Origin: Phyllostachys edulis
Taxonomy: Eukaryota > Streptophyta > Magnoliopsida > Poales > Poaceae
DNA: 64,000 nt
Direction: 5' to 3'
Assembly (NCBI GenBank): GCA_036346405.1
Contig: CM070566.1
Coordinates: forward strand, 17,727,533 to 17,791,532
Each line of letters opens with the position of its first letter. Position 1 is the stretch's first letter. Position numbers and translations under genes: made by a program. Positions 1-10,833 of the stretch are shown here, piece by piece. The notes beneath the pieces were generated by a model. The model was not told the DNA's origin. It was given only the letters and a program-made list of their open reading frames with translations, and did not search any database.

Positions 1-2
1 AA

Positions 3-1234
3 GTCGTCGAAGACTTTGGTTTTACAGACAAAATATTCTCAATTACTTTAGACAATGCTGCTTCGAGCTCTAGGGCCATGGATATTCTTACGCCAGTGTT
101 GAGTACATACGCCGATTCCTTCTTGCTACATATGCGATGCGCTTATCATATTATTAACCTTATAGTCAAATGTGGTTTGAAGAGGTTGAATTAGTATATT
201 AAAGCATTTCACGATACGATATCTTACTTGAATAATTCTAATGTAAGAATAACATCATATAAGAACTTTTGCAAGGCGATGGGTGTACATCCAAAAAAGT
301 TCGGTTTGGACATACCAGTAAGATGGAACTCTACTTACCTGATGCTTAAGAGTCTTTTGCCATATAAGAGCACTTTTTCTATTTTTATTCAAGCACACTA
401 TCAGAGCACTGACGGTAGTATACTATTGACTGAGCAACATTGGTTCATTGCTGAGAAGATACTTCACTTTTTAGAATTTTTTTTATGAGGCCACTATTGC
501 TTTGTCCGCTGTCTATTATCCAACATCTCCTATTATTGTGCATAGTATTTTACAGATAGCTAGTCATTTAAAAAACTATGAAAATGGCATAGTTTTAAGA
601 GAGGCTGTTTTTGCTATGAAAACTAAATACTTTAAATATTGGAAAGAAATCCCTTTCCTATATGCATTTGCATTTATTTTAGATCCTAGAGCTAAAATTG
701 ACGAATTTGCTAATGTTCTTGCTATTCTTAGTGATGATACAGGGCTAGACTATTCTAACTATTTTACAAATGTTCGTTCTCGATTACATGAGGTTTTCCA
801 AAGGTATGAAAATAAGTTCCAAGGAGTCCGCTTGCAACGGCCTCCAATAGCATCGGCCTCAAGTAACAAGACAAATATGAGGGGTAAGATCTGGGGTGTA
901 GGCTCTTCCTCCAAGTCCAGGTTTTCTTCTTCTACAGCGGCACCTTCTCAACAAAGTCTAAGAACAACCTCTCACCCAAGAGTGGTGAACTATCTCCCTA
1001 TCTGACAGCGATACAGTAGATTTCAACTCAGAAAACTTCAAAATTTTGCACTGGCGGCATGACCATATGTTAGCATATCCCGTGATATGCATACTTGCAC
1101 GTGATGCGTTAACTATTCATATCTCAATGGTTTTCTCCGAGTCTGCTTTCAGTCTTTCTAGAAGAATATTGGAGGAGATAAGAACACGTCTTACAAGTGA
1201 GATGGTGAAGATACTTATAATTGTGAAGGACTAG
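3..1234 (+). pseudogene. hAT-superfamily transposase, C-terminal half, broken
   Basis: Three consecutive reading frames together resemble the catalytic C-terminal part of a plant hAT (RICESLEEPER/Tam3-like) transposase. The frame open from base 3 includes DNAASSSRAM, HMRCAYHIINLIVK and DIPVRWNSTYLML, all typical of this family. It meets a TAG near base 192, continues to 488, then shifts frame at about 502 (PFLYAFAFILDPRAK) and again at about 1046. The last piece has the dimerisation-region motifs FSESAFSLSRRILEE and RTRLTSEMV. One stop and two frameshifts mean it cannot make a full transposase here. The N-terminal part, including any BED zinc finger, lies off the left edge. Confidence 0.85.
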
Positions 1235-2080
1235 AAACAAGCTAATTCACGAACACAACACTGTGGAAAATCCAGGGTTGTCGGAGGTGTTCAAAAATCT
1301 ATGCCTAGACAACGACACGTAGAACAAGGATGTATGTAGAGCTATAGGCTGTACTCTTTTTCCTTTGCCAATGTTTTCTCATGTTGAGTTTTTACTTGGA
1401 AAATGTTTTAACGAGGCAGCCATTTGAATATTAATAAAGCTCTTTATTATATTTTCAATATGATTATATTTTTAAAATTTTTATATCTATTTCTGAATTC
1501 TACACAATTTTTTGATTTTTTTTGGGGGATTTTTTTTTGAAATTTTAAACTATATTTGCTATTTTCTGGTTAGGCTCGTCGCGTTAAATGGGCTCGGGCG
1601 GATGACACGCAAGACAACAGCCTTCTTGGCCGTGCTCGCCACCTCCCGACATCGTGGGCAAGACGACATCGCCCATTTATTTCATGGGTCGGATGGGCTA
1701 TGCCGAGATGGGCGACCCGGCGCCCATCCGCCACCTCTAGGTACCATCTGGTGGCGATCCGAGAGGATCAACACTACAAAGAAGGCACAGTCTGCAATTA
1801 AGAGAAAAGGAAAGGAAAGAGTAGAAAGACTAGGGATATTACTAAAGTTAACTCTCAGAAGAAAGGGCCTTCAGCGGGCCTGGACACGTCACCCAGAAAA
1901 AACTAACCTTCGGATCACTCGTTGGACGCTCCAGATCGGCTAGCTCTCGCGCGAGATGACCGCCTGGTCTGAACGGCCGTGCGGTTTGCGTCCGTTGGAT
2001 CGTCTCCGGACGCACGCGATCACATCCGGTTCGCGTCATGCGAAGGGGCGGTAAAGCGCGGCCCACATCGCAAAGCTTCA
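1235..2080. other. No gene seen: flank of the hAT relic and GC-rich spacer
   Basis: AT-rich sequence to about 1560 probably holds the 3' end of the hAT element. A GC-rich block at 1570-1740 contains repeated gggcggatg/gcccatccg words, which would suit hAT subterminal sequence, but I could not define terminal repeats or a target duplication. From 1900 to 2080 the DNA is CpG-rich and resembles a plant promoter or 5' flank. Open frames here show no recognisable domain. Confidence 0.4.
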
Positions 2081-2213
2081 CGTTTCTTTCCTCATGGCGC
2101 GTTGCAGCTGGCCTTCATCTCTATCCTCATGGCGCTGCCATCCACTGCCTCCTCCCCATCATCGCTCTCGCTTCCTCCCCTGCCTTAGCAACCGCCGTCG
2201 CTCCCTCCTCCCC

Positions 2214-2842
2214 ACCTTCGCTCCCGTCCCTCCCCTCGCTCCTTTCCGGAACACCCGCCGCCTGCTCTTCCTCACCCGCTGCCTGCGCCTCTGGATCCGG
2301 AACCGCTCCCTCACTATTCCTCACCCACCGCCTGCTCTTCCTCACCCGCCGCCTGCGCCTCTAGATCTGGAACACCGCCGCTTTGTGCCTTCTGCCCATC
2401 GGCCATTGCCGCCTCACTCTTCCTCACTCGCCGCCTACGGCCTCCAGATCTGGGACGCCGGCCTCTGCGACGAGTGGTGCACCTGGTGGTGGCGGGGACG
2501 CCGATGGCACTGAACATGGTGAGGTGCCTCTCGGATCCAGAACACCCGCCGCCTGCTCTTCCTCACCCGCCGCCTGCGCCTCCGGATCCGGAACTGCTTC
2601 CTCACTCTTCTTCACCCGCCGCCTGCTCTTCCTCACCCGCCACCTGCGCCTCCGGATCCGGAACTTCTCCATCCCCAGCCACTGCCGCTCGCTCCGTCCC
2701 CCCCCTAGCCGCCGCCGCTCCCTCACTCTTCCTCACCCACCCACCGCCTGTGGCCTCTGGATCCAGGACGCCGGCCTCTGCGACGAGTGGCGCACCCGGT
2801 GGTGGCGAGGACGCCGATGGCACTGAACATGGTGAGGTGCCG
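2214..2842. repeat. GC-rich tandem repeat region
   Basis: Short units built on cctcacccgccgcctg and cctccggatccggaac recur at about 2250, 2290, 2340, 2550, 2580, 2620 and 2650. A larger block of about 100 bp (gacgccggcctctgcgacga through gaacatggtgaggtgc) occurs at about 2453-2527 and again at about 2766-2837, roughly 312 bp apart, so the region contains a nested tandem duplication. Overlapping frames on both strands encode only Pro/Ser/Arg-rich low-complexity peptides, so I do not call a protein. Confidence 0.75.
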
Positions 2843-3005
2843 CTCTTGCCTAGGGCAGCAGTTCCTCCTCCGTTCCCCATCATACTCCTCCCTAACTGAT
2901 TGATTGCAGGTATGAGGTCGTATTTTTTTGTGTAGATGTCCAGTTCTACGGTGCACTCTAGGTGCTTGATTAATTGCTTCATAGAAATCCAGTTAGATAA
3001 AACTT

Positions 3006-3167
3006 ATGAGAGGAAGAACAAGCTTGATTCTTGCTGGCATCAGGCACTGGGGACGCGTTTCGGCGTTAGCTTGTGAATCCACATTCGTTGCAAGTCTTGC
3101 TGATACTATTATTGAAAGCCTGCCTTATGTTGTTGCAAAGGCAGTTTCCAATCTTGAGGCTCGGCAG
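3006..3167 (+). other. Orphan exon-like open frame
   Basis: An open frame with ordinary amino-acid composition (including ESLPYVVAKAVSNLEARQ) ends exactly at a good donor site, CGGCAG followed by GTAAGA at 3168. I do not recognise the protein. It could be an exon of an unidentified or decayed gene that also includes the repeat-rich DNA upstream. There is no second exon I can join to it with confidence. Confidence 0.3.
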
Positions 3168-3807
3168 GTAAGAACTACCATACAACATGCAAAATACCTT
3201 ATCTGTTATCTCTCACATGATAGGTCAGAATGAAATTATTTTCATGTGCTTTGTATATTCGTGTTTTTTGCCTTATTTGATGATGTCAGATTCTAATATG
3301 CATGTTTTGTGTTGGACAAGATGTTAGGATACCTCGAGAGTTAAATGCAGGCCCATTGAGTTTTCTGGTATATCTTAGACTCTTAGTCGTTGGATGAGCT
3401 TACATATAGTAATCCATGACAGGTATGATTGCATTAGTAGTCCATGAATGGGTGCTCTACTGACAACACGAACTATTCTCAAAGAACATAATGCACTTAT
3501 GTTTAATACTAGGTTCATCCACATTTTTAAATTTTGTTATGTGTCATTTTCAATGTGCACTGTGTTTAATACTAGGTTCATCCACATTGTTTAATTTTGT
3601 TATGTGTCGTTTTCAGTGTGCACTGATACTTTGTTTCTCTTATGGTGATAAGAATTACATTATAATCAATCTTTGTGCTATGAATAGTTCGTAGAAATTT
3701 TAACTATTGTCGCTCATTTAGGTTAACAAAAAAAATTAACAAACCTGCGTGTCCTCTTGATTCAGATGCTTGATAGGTACGTCTTTTGAATACCCGATGT
3801 CTACCCT

Positions 3808-4002
3808 TTGTCGAAGGCAGCACCTCTATTTTTGGCTGCAATTACTGTGTATACTTTAGTGATGCGGCATAGCATGAAACAGCCGGGGAAGTCACTTGGC
3901 ATAATTGGACTTGGTGGCTTGGATCACGTGGCAGTAAAATTTGGAAAAGCCTTTGTGCTAAAGTTCACATTTTTTACTACAGCTAAATCAAGGAGAAAAT
4001 AG
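3808..4002 (+). pseudogene. Cinnamyl alcohol dehydrogenase-like fragment
   Basis: The 64-residue frame reads [12 protein letters not shown], then [20 protein letters not shown] and KFGKAFVLK. This matches the start of the NADPH-binding Rossmann domain of plant CAD-type medium-chain dehydrogenases, whose dinucleotide motif is usually GLGGLGH. Here the third motif glycine is Asp (GLGGLDH). Only about 60 of the roughly 360 residues of the family are present, there is no Met at the left end, and neither the catalytic zinc site nor the C-terminal domain is nearby. It is a relic or captured exon, not a working gene. Confidence 0.7.
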
Positions 4003-4268
4003 GCTATCAGCCTTCTTGGTTAAGACAATTTTGTGATATCATCAGACAAAAAAAATAGATGGAGGTACTGCTTATTATGCAATATGTTTTATCATCTCAT
4101 ATGCTTCAATTGTCTCCTGAATGAGCGTTCTATTGATGACTACTACTTTCGTCGCTGTGATTCTATGAAGGATTCAAGGTTATGCTTTTCTTAAAAATTT
4201 TAGCGCTGTTGCTAACTAAGAATCCGATTGTTCTTGCAAATTTGCATGAATATGTAAACATCACATTA

Positions 4269-5279
4269 TATATTGCATGTGGATAAATTTGTTCGATTTA
4301 TTTACTTTTGCAGCTATGATTATGCATTATCCATGTTCTCTATAGTAAAAGTGAGAATCCAAACTTTACACGTTATATGTTGCATATGAATAAATTTGTT
4401 CAGTTTATTTGCTTTTGCACCTATGATTGTGCAATATCACATTATATATTGCATATGGATAAATCTGTTCAATTTATTTACTTTTGCAGCTATGATTTTG
4501 CAGTATCCATGTTCTCTATAGTAAAAGTGAGAATCCAAACTCCTGGTAGATTTTAAGAGACCAAACATGCTTCTCTTATTGATTAGTCTTTCCGTCAAAT
4601 TGTCTTTTGAATATAGATTGTCAATTTGTATTCATATTCTCTTATTGTGCCACGTTTTATTCAACGTTGCGGTCTGCTGTCTCTTGCATAGAATTGTGCC
4701 ACGTCACCCTAAAAAATACCTCCCATCGGATGCACGCCAGACGGCCCATAAGAGTTGCTATTTGAATCTGATGAGGTTGTGGTTCTTCTTTACGTCGATA
4801 AACATATAAACCAAGGCCAGTTATGTTCAATTAATACCCTACCATTTTTTATTTCATGAGTGTAGCCAACACACTATATGTTGCGTGTGGCTAAATGTGT
4901 TCACTTGGTTTCCTTTTCCAACTGCATGTAGCTAAATCTATTCACTTGGCTTTATTTTGCAGCTATATATGATGATCCGCAGTAATAGCCCTCCACAGGA
5001 AAGGAACAAATCTGAGCTCTTATCTATTCACTTAGCTTTATTTTGCAGCTATATATGATGATCAGCGATACCAACCCTCTACAAAAAGGTACGAAACTGA
5101 GCTCTTACGCAATTTTAATAGCACAAACATGGTTTTCGTATTGCTTAGATTTACCGTTAGATTGTCTTTTGTATATATTGCTTAAATTCGCTGTTAGATT
5201 GTCTTTTGTATATAGATTGTCTTGTCATATTCTTGCATAAACTTTCTTTTGGGCAATGAGAATGTCTCCTGTGTATATG
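4269..5279 (+). repeat. Degenerate repeated exon-like cassettes
   Basis: The motif tttattttgcagctatatatgat or close variants recurs at about 4305, 4480, 4955 and 5037. Blocks at about 4269-4370 and 4442-4543 are near-copies about 174 bp apart, sharing ccatgttctctatagtaaaa. At 4962 and 5048 the motif is acceptor-like (TTTTGCAG) followed by about 42 nt, and at 5048 it ends at a donor-like GGTAC. A further copy with about 230 bp of matching flank lies at 27058-27290, on the far side of the inserted LTR element. This is local duplication of an exon-plus-intron unit of unknown function. Confidence 0.6.
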
Positions 5280-6710
5280 TGTAACACCCTGGCTATTCGG
5301 AAGCCAAAATGTTACCCAAAGAACTTAACATACAACAACAATGCGGAATAATATCAACAATAACTCATCAATTAGCATAATAAGTCCAACATCTATTAGA
5401 ACGACTGCAGGAATATAATCTGAATCCAACAACAGTTCACAAATTCCAATTATTCATGTCTATTGGATCCACTAAGATAATTCTACCAAGAGACTAATCA
5501 AGGATTACAAGCAGATATTTATTCAACCTAACATAGAGAAGGATAACATCCATCAGCAAACTCTATTTATTACAAGTCATCACTTAACGAGTGGAAGACA
5601 AGGACAAAAATATATTATTGAAAAGTGAATATAGTGAAGTGAATGTATTAATCGTGTCTACTCCCTCCCATGAATGCCTTCATCAGCGATCACCTAGAAT
5701 AAACAAACACAGGCAAGAATGAGTCCAAGACTCAGCAAGTACAAAGAATATTATGAACTACAATGAATATGGACAAGACAATATAATTAATGAATATGAA
5801 CATAGAACTGAAAGAAACATATGAATGAATGGAATGGATGGACTACACTTCTGCTTATACCGGTATAGCCAGTGATACACCCGTCAGTGTTCACTTAGGC
5901 TCTCATTTAACAAAATGCAGGGATCCAAGGCCCGTATGAAGAATGTTTCATACGGGGATCTAAATCTACCCACATTGGAATGGTGGGTCTTACGTGCCCA
6001 TACTGGAATTGATGGGTCTTATTTTCCACTCCTGTGGAAGAAACATGAACAATGAATGAATGGAATGAACTATGAATAATGAAAGACATCATCTCATTAA
6101 ACATGAATTAACGAATGTGAAAAGAACATGAAGTATTGAATCTACTCATGGATCATAGAAATAACAGTATGAATAACAAGCACTCAGCATTCACCAACAA
6201 TAAGAATTACAAGGTACTTGCCTTCCGCTCTGTGAAGCGTTATGAGGCAAGACGGATGCCGCTACACTCGAAATCCCCCCTCCTACACAAATTAAATACT
6301 TGAATAAGGAACCACGTGAACAGGACATCACTCGAAATGCTTAATTGCAGCATCCTAAACCCAAGGTTCACAAAGTCGATCTACTCAATTGTTTAAGCAT
6401 ACCCAAAGAGGACAACAATCACGGACAGAAGACTAAACAAATCATAACTTTTGATACGAGACTCGAAACGGAGTGAGCTCAGATCCTAAGGAAACATAAC
6501 GAAAATAACCACAAAAGTCTAGTTGGAGAAATCTCCCAATTCGGCCAAAAATCTAAGCTAACAATCCTATGAAAGTCAAACGAACATCCAAACTGTCTAA
6601 CAGAACTACATAGCAATAGATAAATAGTCATATCTTTTGTTCTACAATTCCAAATTGCGTATTATTTATTGATCTAGAAAGGTTAACAAAAATGCTACAA
6701 CAACCTAGTT
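5280..6710 (-). repeat. Left (3') LTR of the outer element, truncated
   Basis: On the plus strand it begins TGTAACACCCTGGC, the reverse complement of the LTR end. It matches the right LTR closely, with only scattered differences, up to the word caacctagtt at 6710 and then diverges. The full LTR is about 2.26 kb, so about 0.83 kb has been lost from this copy. It contains a run of five short hairpins at 5856-6039, reported as a finding. Confidence 0.8.
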
Positions 6711-9700
6711 TAACCTCCAAGACCTCTACAACGAACTTCTCTTATAACAGATAGAGAAATCATCAGATTAAATCTCGAACATGCCCACAATTCCAACATA
6801 CTCACTCATTGACATCATCAGAAATCACCCACACAGTCTCGCAATACTTTCCAATTGTGTTACTCTATAAAATTGATCAAGGTTTCCATACCTTCGATAG
6901 TCCCCAACATTTCAACATGAACTAAGGTTTTGGAACTACACTATACCATAGGTTCTACTCAGTCTTAACACTATTCAGTTTTACTTCAACGCCATACATT
7001 CCATTGGAATCAAATTTCCTCCAAGAGGTACAGGTCAAAACCAATTCATCTTCTACTACTCCTCCAATAGCTTGGTAGCAAAATTCTCACCACTATAAAT
7101 ATTTAACCACCACCAAACAGTTGCCAAATTACGCTTTGTAAAACTTTGCAACACAAAACTGTTGATCCTTTCTCAAAAGAAAGAGGCGAACAAGGACAAG
7201 TTTCGTCACACAGAAAAACGTTGCTCTTCACAGCGAGCATGAAACCAAAAAAAAATAATCTGATAAAAAAGATCTTGGAAAATAAAAGTTGAGTTCACAG
7301 TTGAGGGCACACACCCCTCAAAAAGGGAATAGCAAATAACAACCAATAAGAAAATGACTTTGCAATTGAAACACGACAACACGTGTGCGGAAAGAGCAGA
7401 AAGTTTAGGACCGATTCAAATAACCACAAGTTAGAAAACTTGACTCAAATTCTCAAATACTCCTACTGCACTCTTTCCTTTAACACTGAAATTAATCCTT
7501 TGACTAACAACACTTTACCACAACGAACAAGATAAGGTCTTTAGTCCAAACCACAAGAACTAATTAAGAACCAATAAAATTCTTCAACACGTCATATTTG
7601 CTCGGAACAGTTCAACTACACATGAAACATGAGATCCAAATGATCTCAGCACCAAACTCGAAACATTTTCATTTACGGGATTTCACGAAAAGCAAGCAGA
7701 TTATTCTCCTCTTAAAGGAACCAACATAATTTTCTTTGATTGCAACCTCACGTTGCCAACTCAGACCAAATAGCCTTTAAGATTAAATCACACGATTCTC
7801 TTAAGAAGCAATAGGACATTCCAATACCTCATTTTATTTAAAATAATTTCAGCTACCAGATAATTCATGAGCTCCAAAATATCATGAAAGCTAAACTTGA
7901 AATGTTCTCATTTAAGCGATATCACCAAAGACGATCAAATTACTACAAGTATTAACATCAATCTCACAACAACAATTAGAAAACACTTCGAAAGACCCAT
8001 GTGAAAAGAATGGGTTGATTCTTTCTCAAAAGAAGAGGCAAATGAAAACGGTTTTCACCAACTAGAAATTCATTTACCACTCGCAATGAACACAGGACCA
8101 AGGGGAAAACCAATTAGGCAATGAACTCAGAAAACATAAGTGGAGTCCACAGTTGAAAGCATAGGCCTCACAAGAAGAGAATATCAGACCTTAACAGATA
8201 AGAACAAACGAGCATTCAAGATCAAATCACTTGCATCACTGAAGAACCATTAGAACTTTGTAACATGTCGCTTTACTCGACAAACTTCGTTTACCACATA
8301 AAGCTTGAACCCCCAAAATATCATGAACGCAAAACTTGAAATATGATCATTTAAGAAATATCATGAAAGGCGATCAAATTTCTTACTCCATAAAAGAATC
8401 AACATCACCCTCACATTACTGAGCATTTTATTAACATCAATAACGTACATTCTTGGTAACATTCAATTTACCTTACTATCACAACAATAAATCTTCCAAA
8501 AGAAACATGACAAATCGTGTCATAAAATCTCTAGCATCATATGGGATTTTAATAACAACTTATTCTAGAAAAGAAACCTAGTGTGAAAGCCACAAAGCTG
8601 AAACAAGCCTCTGTTTTAAACAAGCTCACTCTAGTACAAGACAATCTCATAAAACATACCAGATTAAATCACTTATTAGATTTCGCTCATTTACCCTTAC
8701 TGACGCTCAACGTCAGTATAGCACACACTAATAGTACTCTAACCATTAATACTAACAACCGATGATTATCTAATCATGGAAGCATTCATAGTCCTACTTT
8801 TGTTCAGAAAATAGAATGAAATATCTTTAAACTTCAGCAATGGAATATTTATAGGACAAGGTTTTATAAGTCAATACAACAACCCTCATCCATTTCTTCA
8901 TACATATAACAACAATTTAGCATGGCAAAATCAGGTGAATCTAGCATTTGTACAAATCCTTCAGGTATCCAAATAGAAGACAGATTCAAGAGTAATATTC
9001 ACCAAGGCAAAATTAACTTCACTTTTGAAGACATTAACTAAGAATCATTGGTTTGCACCAAGCTATTAACCCAACCTGATAACTCCTACCATACCAAATA
9101 ATTCTTTTAATTAAAACCTCTTAGATAAGTATGACAATACATCACTAAAGGGTTTTAACATACTCTTTCTCATAAGAGAGGCATTAAACTTCAACTCTCA
9201 AATTAACCCAAAAGAAATATGCAAGGTCAAAGCACCCACTTAATAAAAAAACTTGCAAAAGAAATCTTCCACTACCCGAAATTCCAAGCGAACAAATGAG
9301 TTACATTTTCCAACTGAGGATAAAACAGAACTTCCGTGAAAAGATCAATCTTGCAAATTAACTACGTTCACAAGTAGCAGAAATATCGCACTAGTCGGAA
9401 GAACAAATAGAGACCAAATGGAGCTTACCCACTTCATTATAACCACCATTCAAAAGAAGTTCATCAACTGTAAGGAACTACAACTAGGAAACTAAATACA
9501 AGCTCAAGGAAGACAACAACTTTATCAAAGAACGCATGCTCAACACATAACTACGGAACGGGGGTAAGTACTTCTCTATTCCCCTACCACAAACGGTGGT
9601 GTAGCCTGGCGAAACCCAGGAAAACAACCATGACCTCAACTTCTCAACGTTCGTTACCAACACGCCTAACCAATATAATCAATTATGAATATAAGGTCAT

Positions 9701-9910
9701 CTCATAGTAACCATAGAATAATTTCAAGGATATAGAAGATCATAGCAGATCATAGATTAACAACAAGAATGATAGTACATAAGCAATTCAAGAACAGTTC
9801 AACATGATGAAACATACCACTAGAAATGCGGATGCAATGGATTACCCAAACCCCACCTACTGTGCACAGTGTGTCATTTTAATAACTTAATTACCACAGA
9901 CCTAAAGCCC
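6711..9910 (-). other. Internal region of the outer element, no coding capacity seen
   Basis: AT-rich DNA with no retroviral domains and hardly any open frame over 60 codons. It contains diverged internal repeats: blocks at about 7155-7350 and 8008-8200 match with an offset near 853 bp, and a second motif (caaaatatcatgaa...acttgaaat...cgatcaaat) recurs at about 7630, 7868 and 8304. It may be the untranslated leader of a non-autonomous retrotransposon. No host gene is visible. Confidence 0.6.
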
Positions 9911-9922
9911 GCTCTGATACCA
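9911..9922 (-). promoter_or_regulatory. Primer-binding site of the outer element
   Basis: The plus strand reads GCTCTGATACCA, so the element reads TGGTATCAGAGC, the complement of the 3' end of plant initiator tRNA-Met. It lies two bases from the LTR, which starts at 9925. This fixes the element orientation as minus. Confidence 0.9.
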
Positions 9923-9924
9923 AC

Positions 9925-10833
9925 TGTAACACCCTGGCTATTCGGAAGACAAAATGTTACCCAAAGAACTTAACATACAACAACAATGCGGAATAATATC
10001 AACAATAACTCATCAATTAGCATAATAAGTCCAACATCTATTAGAACGACTACAGGAATATAATCTGAATCCAACAACAGTTCACAAATTCCAATTATTC
10101 ACGTCTATTGGATCCACTAAGATAATTCTATCAAGAGACTAATCAAGGATCACAAGCAGTTATTTATTCAACCTAACATAGGGAAGGATATCATCCATCA
10201 GCAAACTCTATTTATTACAAGTCATCACTTAACGAGTGGAAGACAAGGACAAAAACATATTATTGAAAATTGAATATAGTGAAGTGAATGTATTAATCGT
10301 GTATACTCCCTCCCATGAATGCCTTCATCAGCGATCACCTAGAATAAACAAACACAGGCAAGAATGAGTCCAAGACTCAGCAAGTACAAAGAATATTATG
10401 AACTACAATGAATATGGACAAGACAATATCATTAATGAATATGAACATAGAATTGAAAGAAACATATGAATGAATGGAATGGATGGACTACACATCTTCT
10501 TATACCGGTATAGCCAGTGATACACCCGTTAGTGTTCACTTAGGCCCGCATTTAACAAAATACGGAGATCCAAGGCCCGTATGAAGAATGTTTCATACGG
10601 GGATCCAAATCTGCCCACATTGGAATGGTGGGTCTTACATGCCCATACTAGAATTGATGTGTCTTATTTTCCACTCCCGTGGAAGAAACATGAACAATGA
10701 ATGAATGGAATGAACTATGAATAATGAAAGACATCATCTCATTAAACATGGATTAACGAATGTGAAAAGAACATGAAGTATTGAATCTACTCATGGATCA
10801 TAGAAATAACAGTATGAACAACAAGCACTCAGC
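9925..10833 (-). repeat. Right (5') LTR of the outer element, segment 1
   Basis: Starts TGTAACACCCTGGC next to the primer site and aligns with 5280-6190. It stops at TCAGC (10829-10833), where the gypsy element is inserted, and resumes after the second TCAGC at 23466-23470. The last segment follows the solo LTR, at 26528-26967, and ends GGGATATTACA. Confidence 0.85.

Noticed and set aside
2040..2982. Pro/Ser/Arg-rich frames of about 100-150 codons
   Set aside because: Tandem GC-rich repeats produce open frames in several phases and on both strands; no domain is visible.
5907..6104. A 65-codon frame in the outer LTR, also seen at 25712-25933
   Set aside because: It lies over the hairpin string and the third copy has a stop, so structural constraint explains it better than a peptide.
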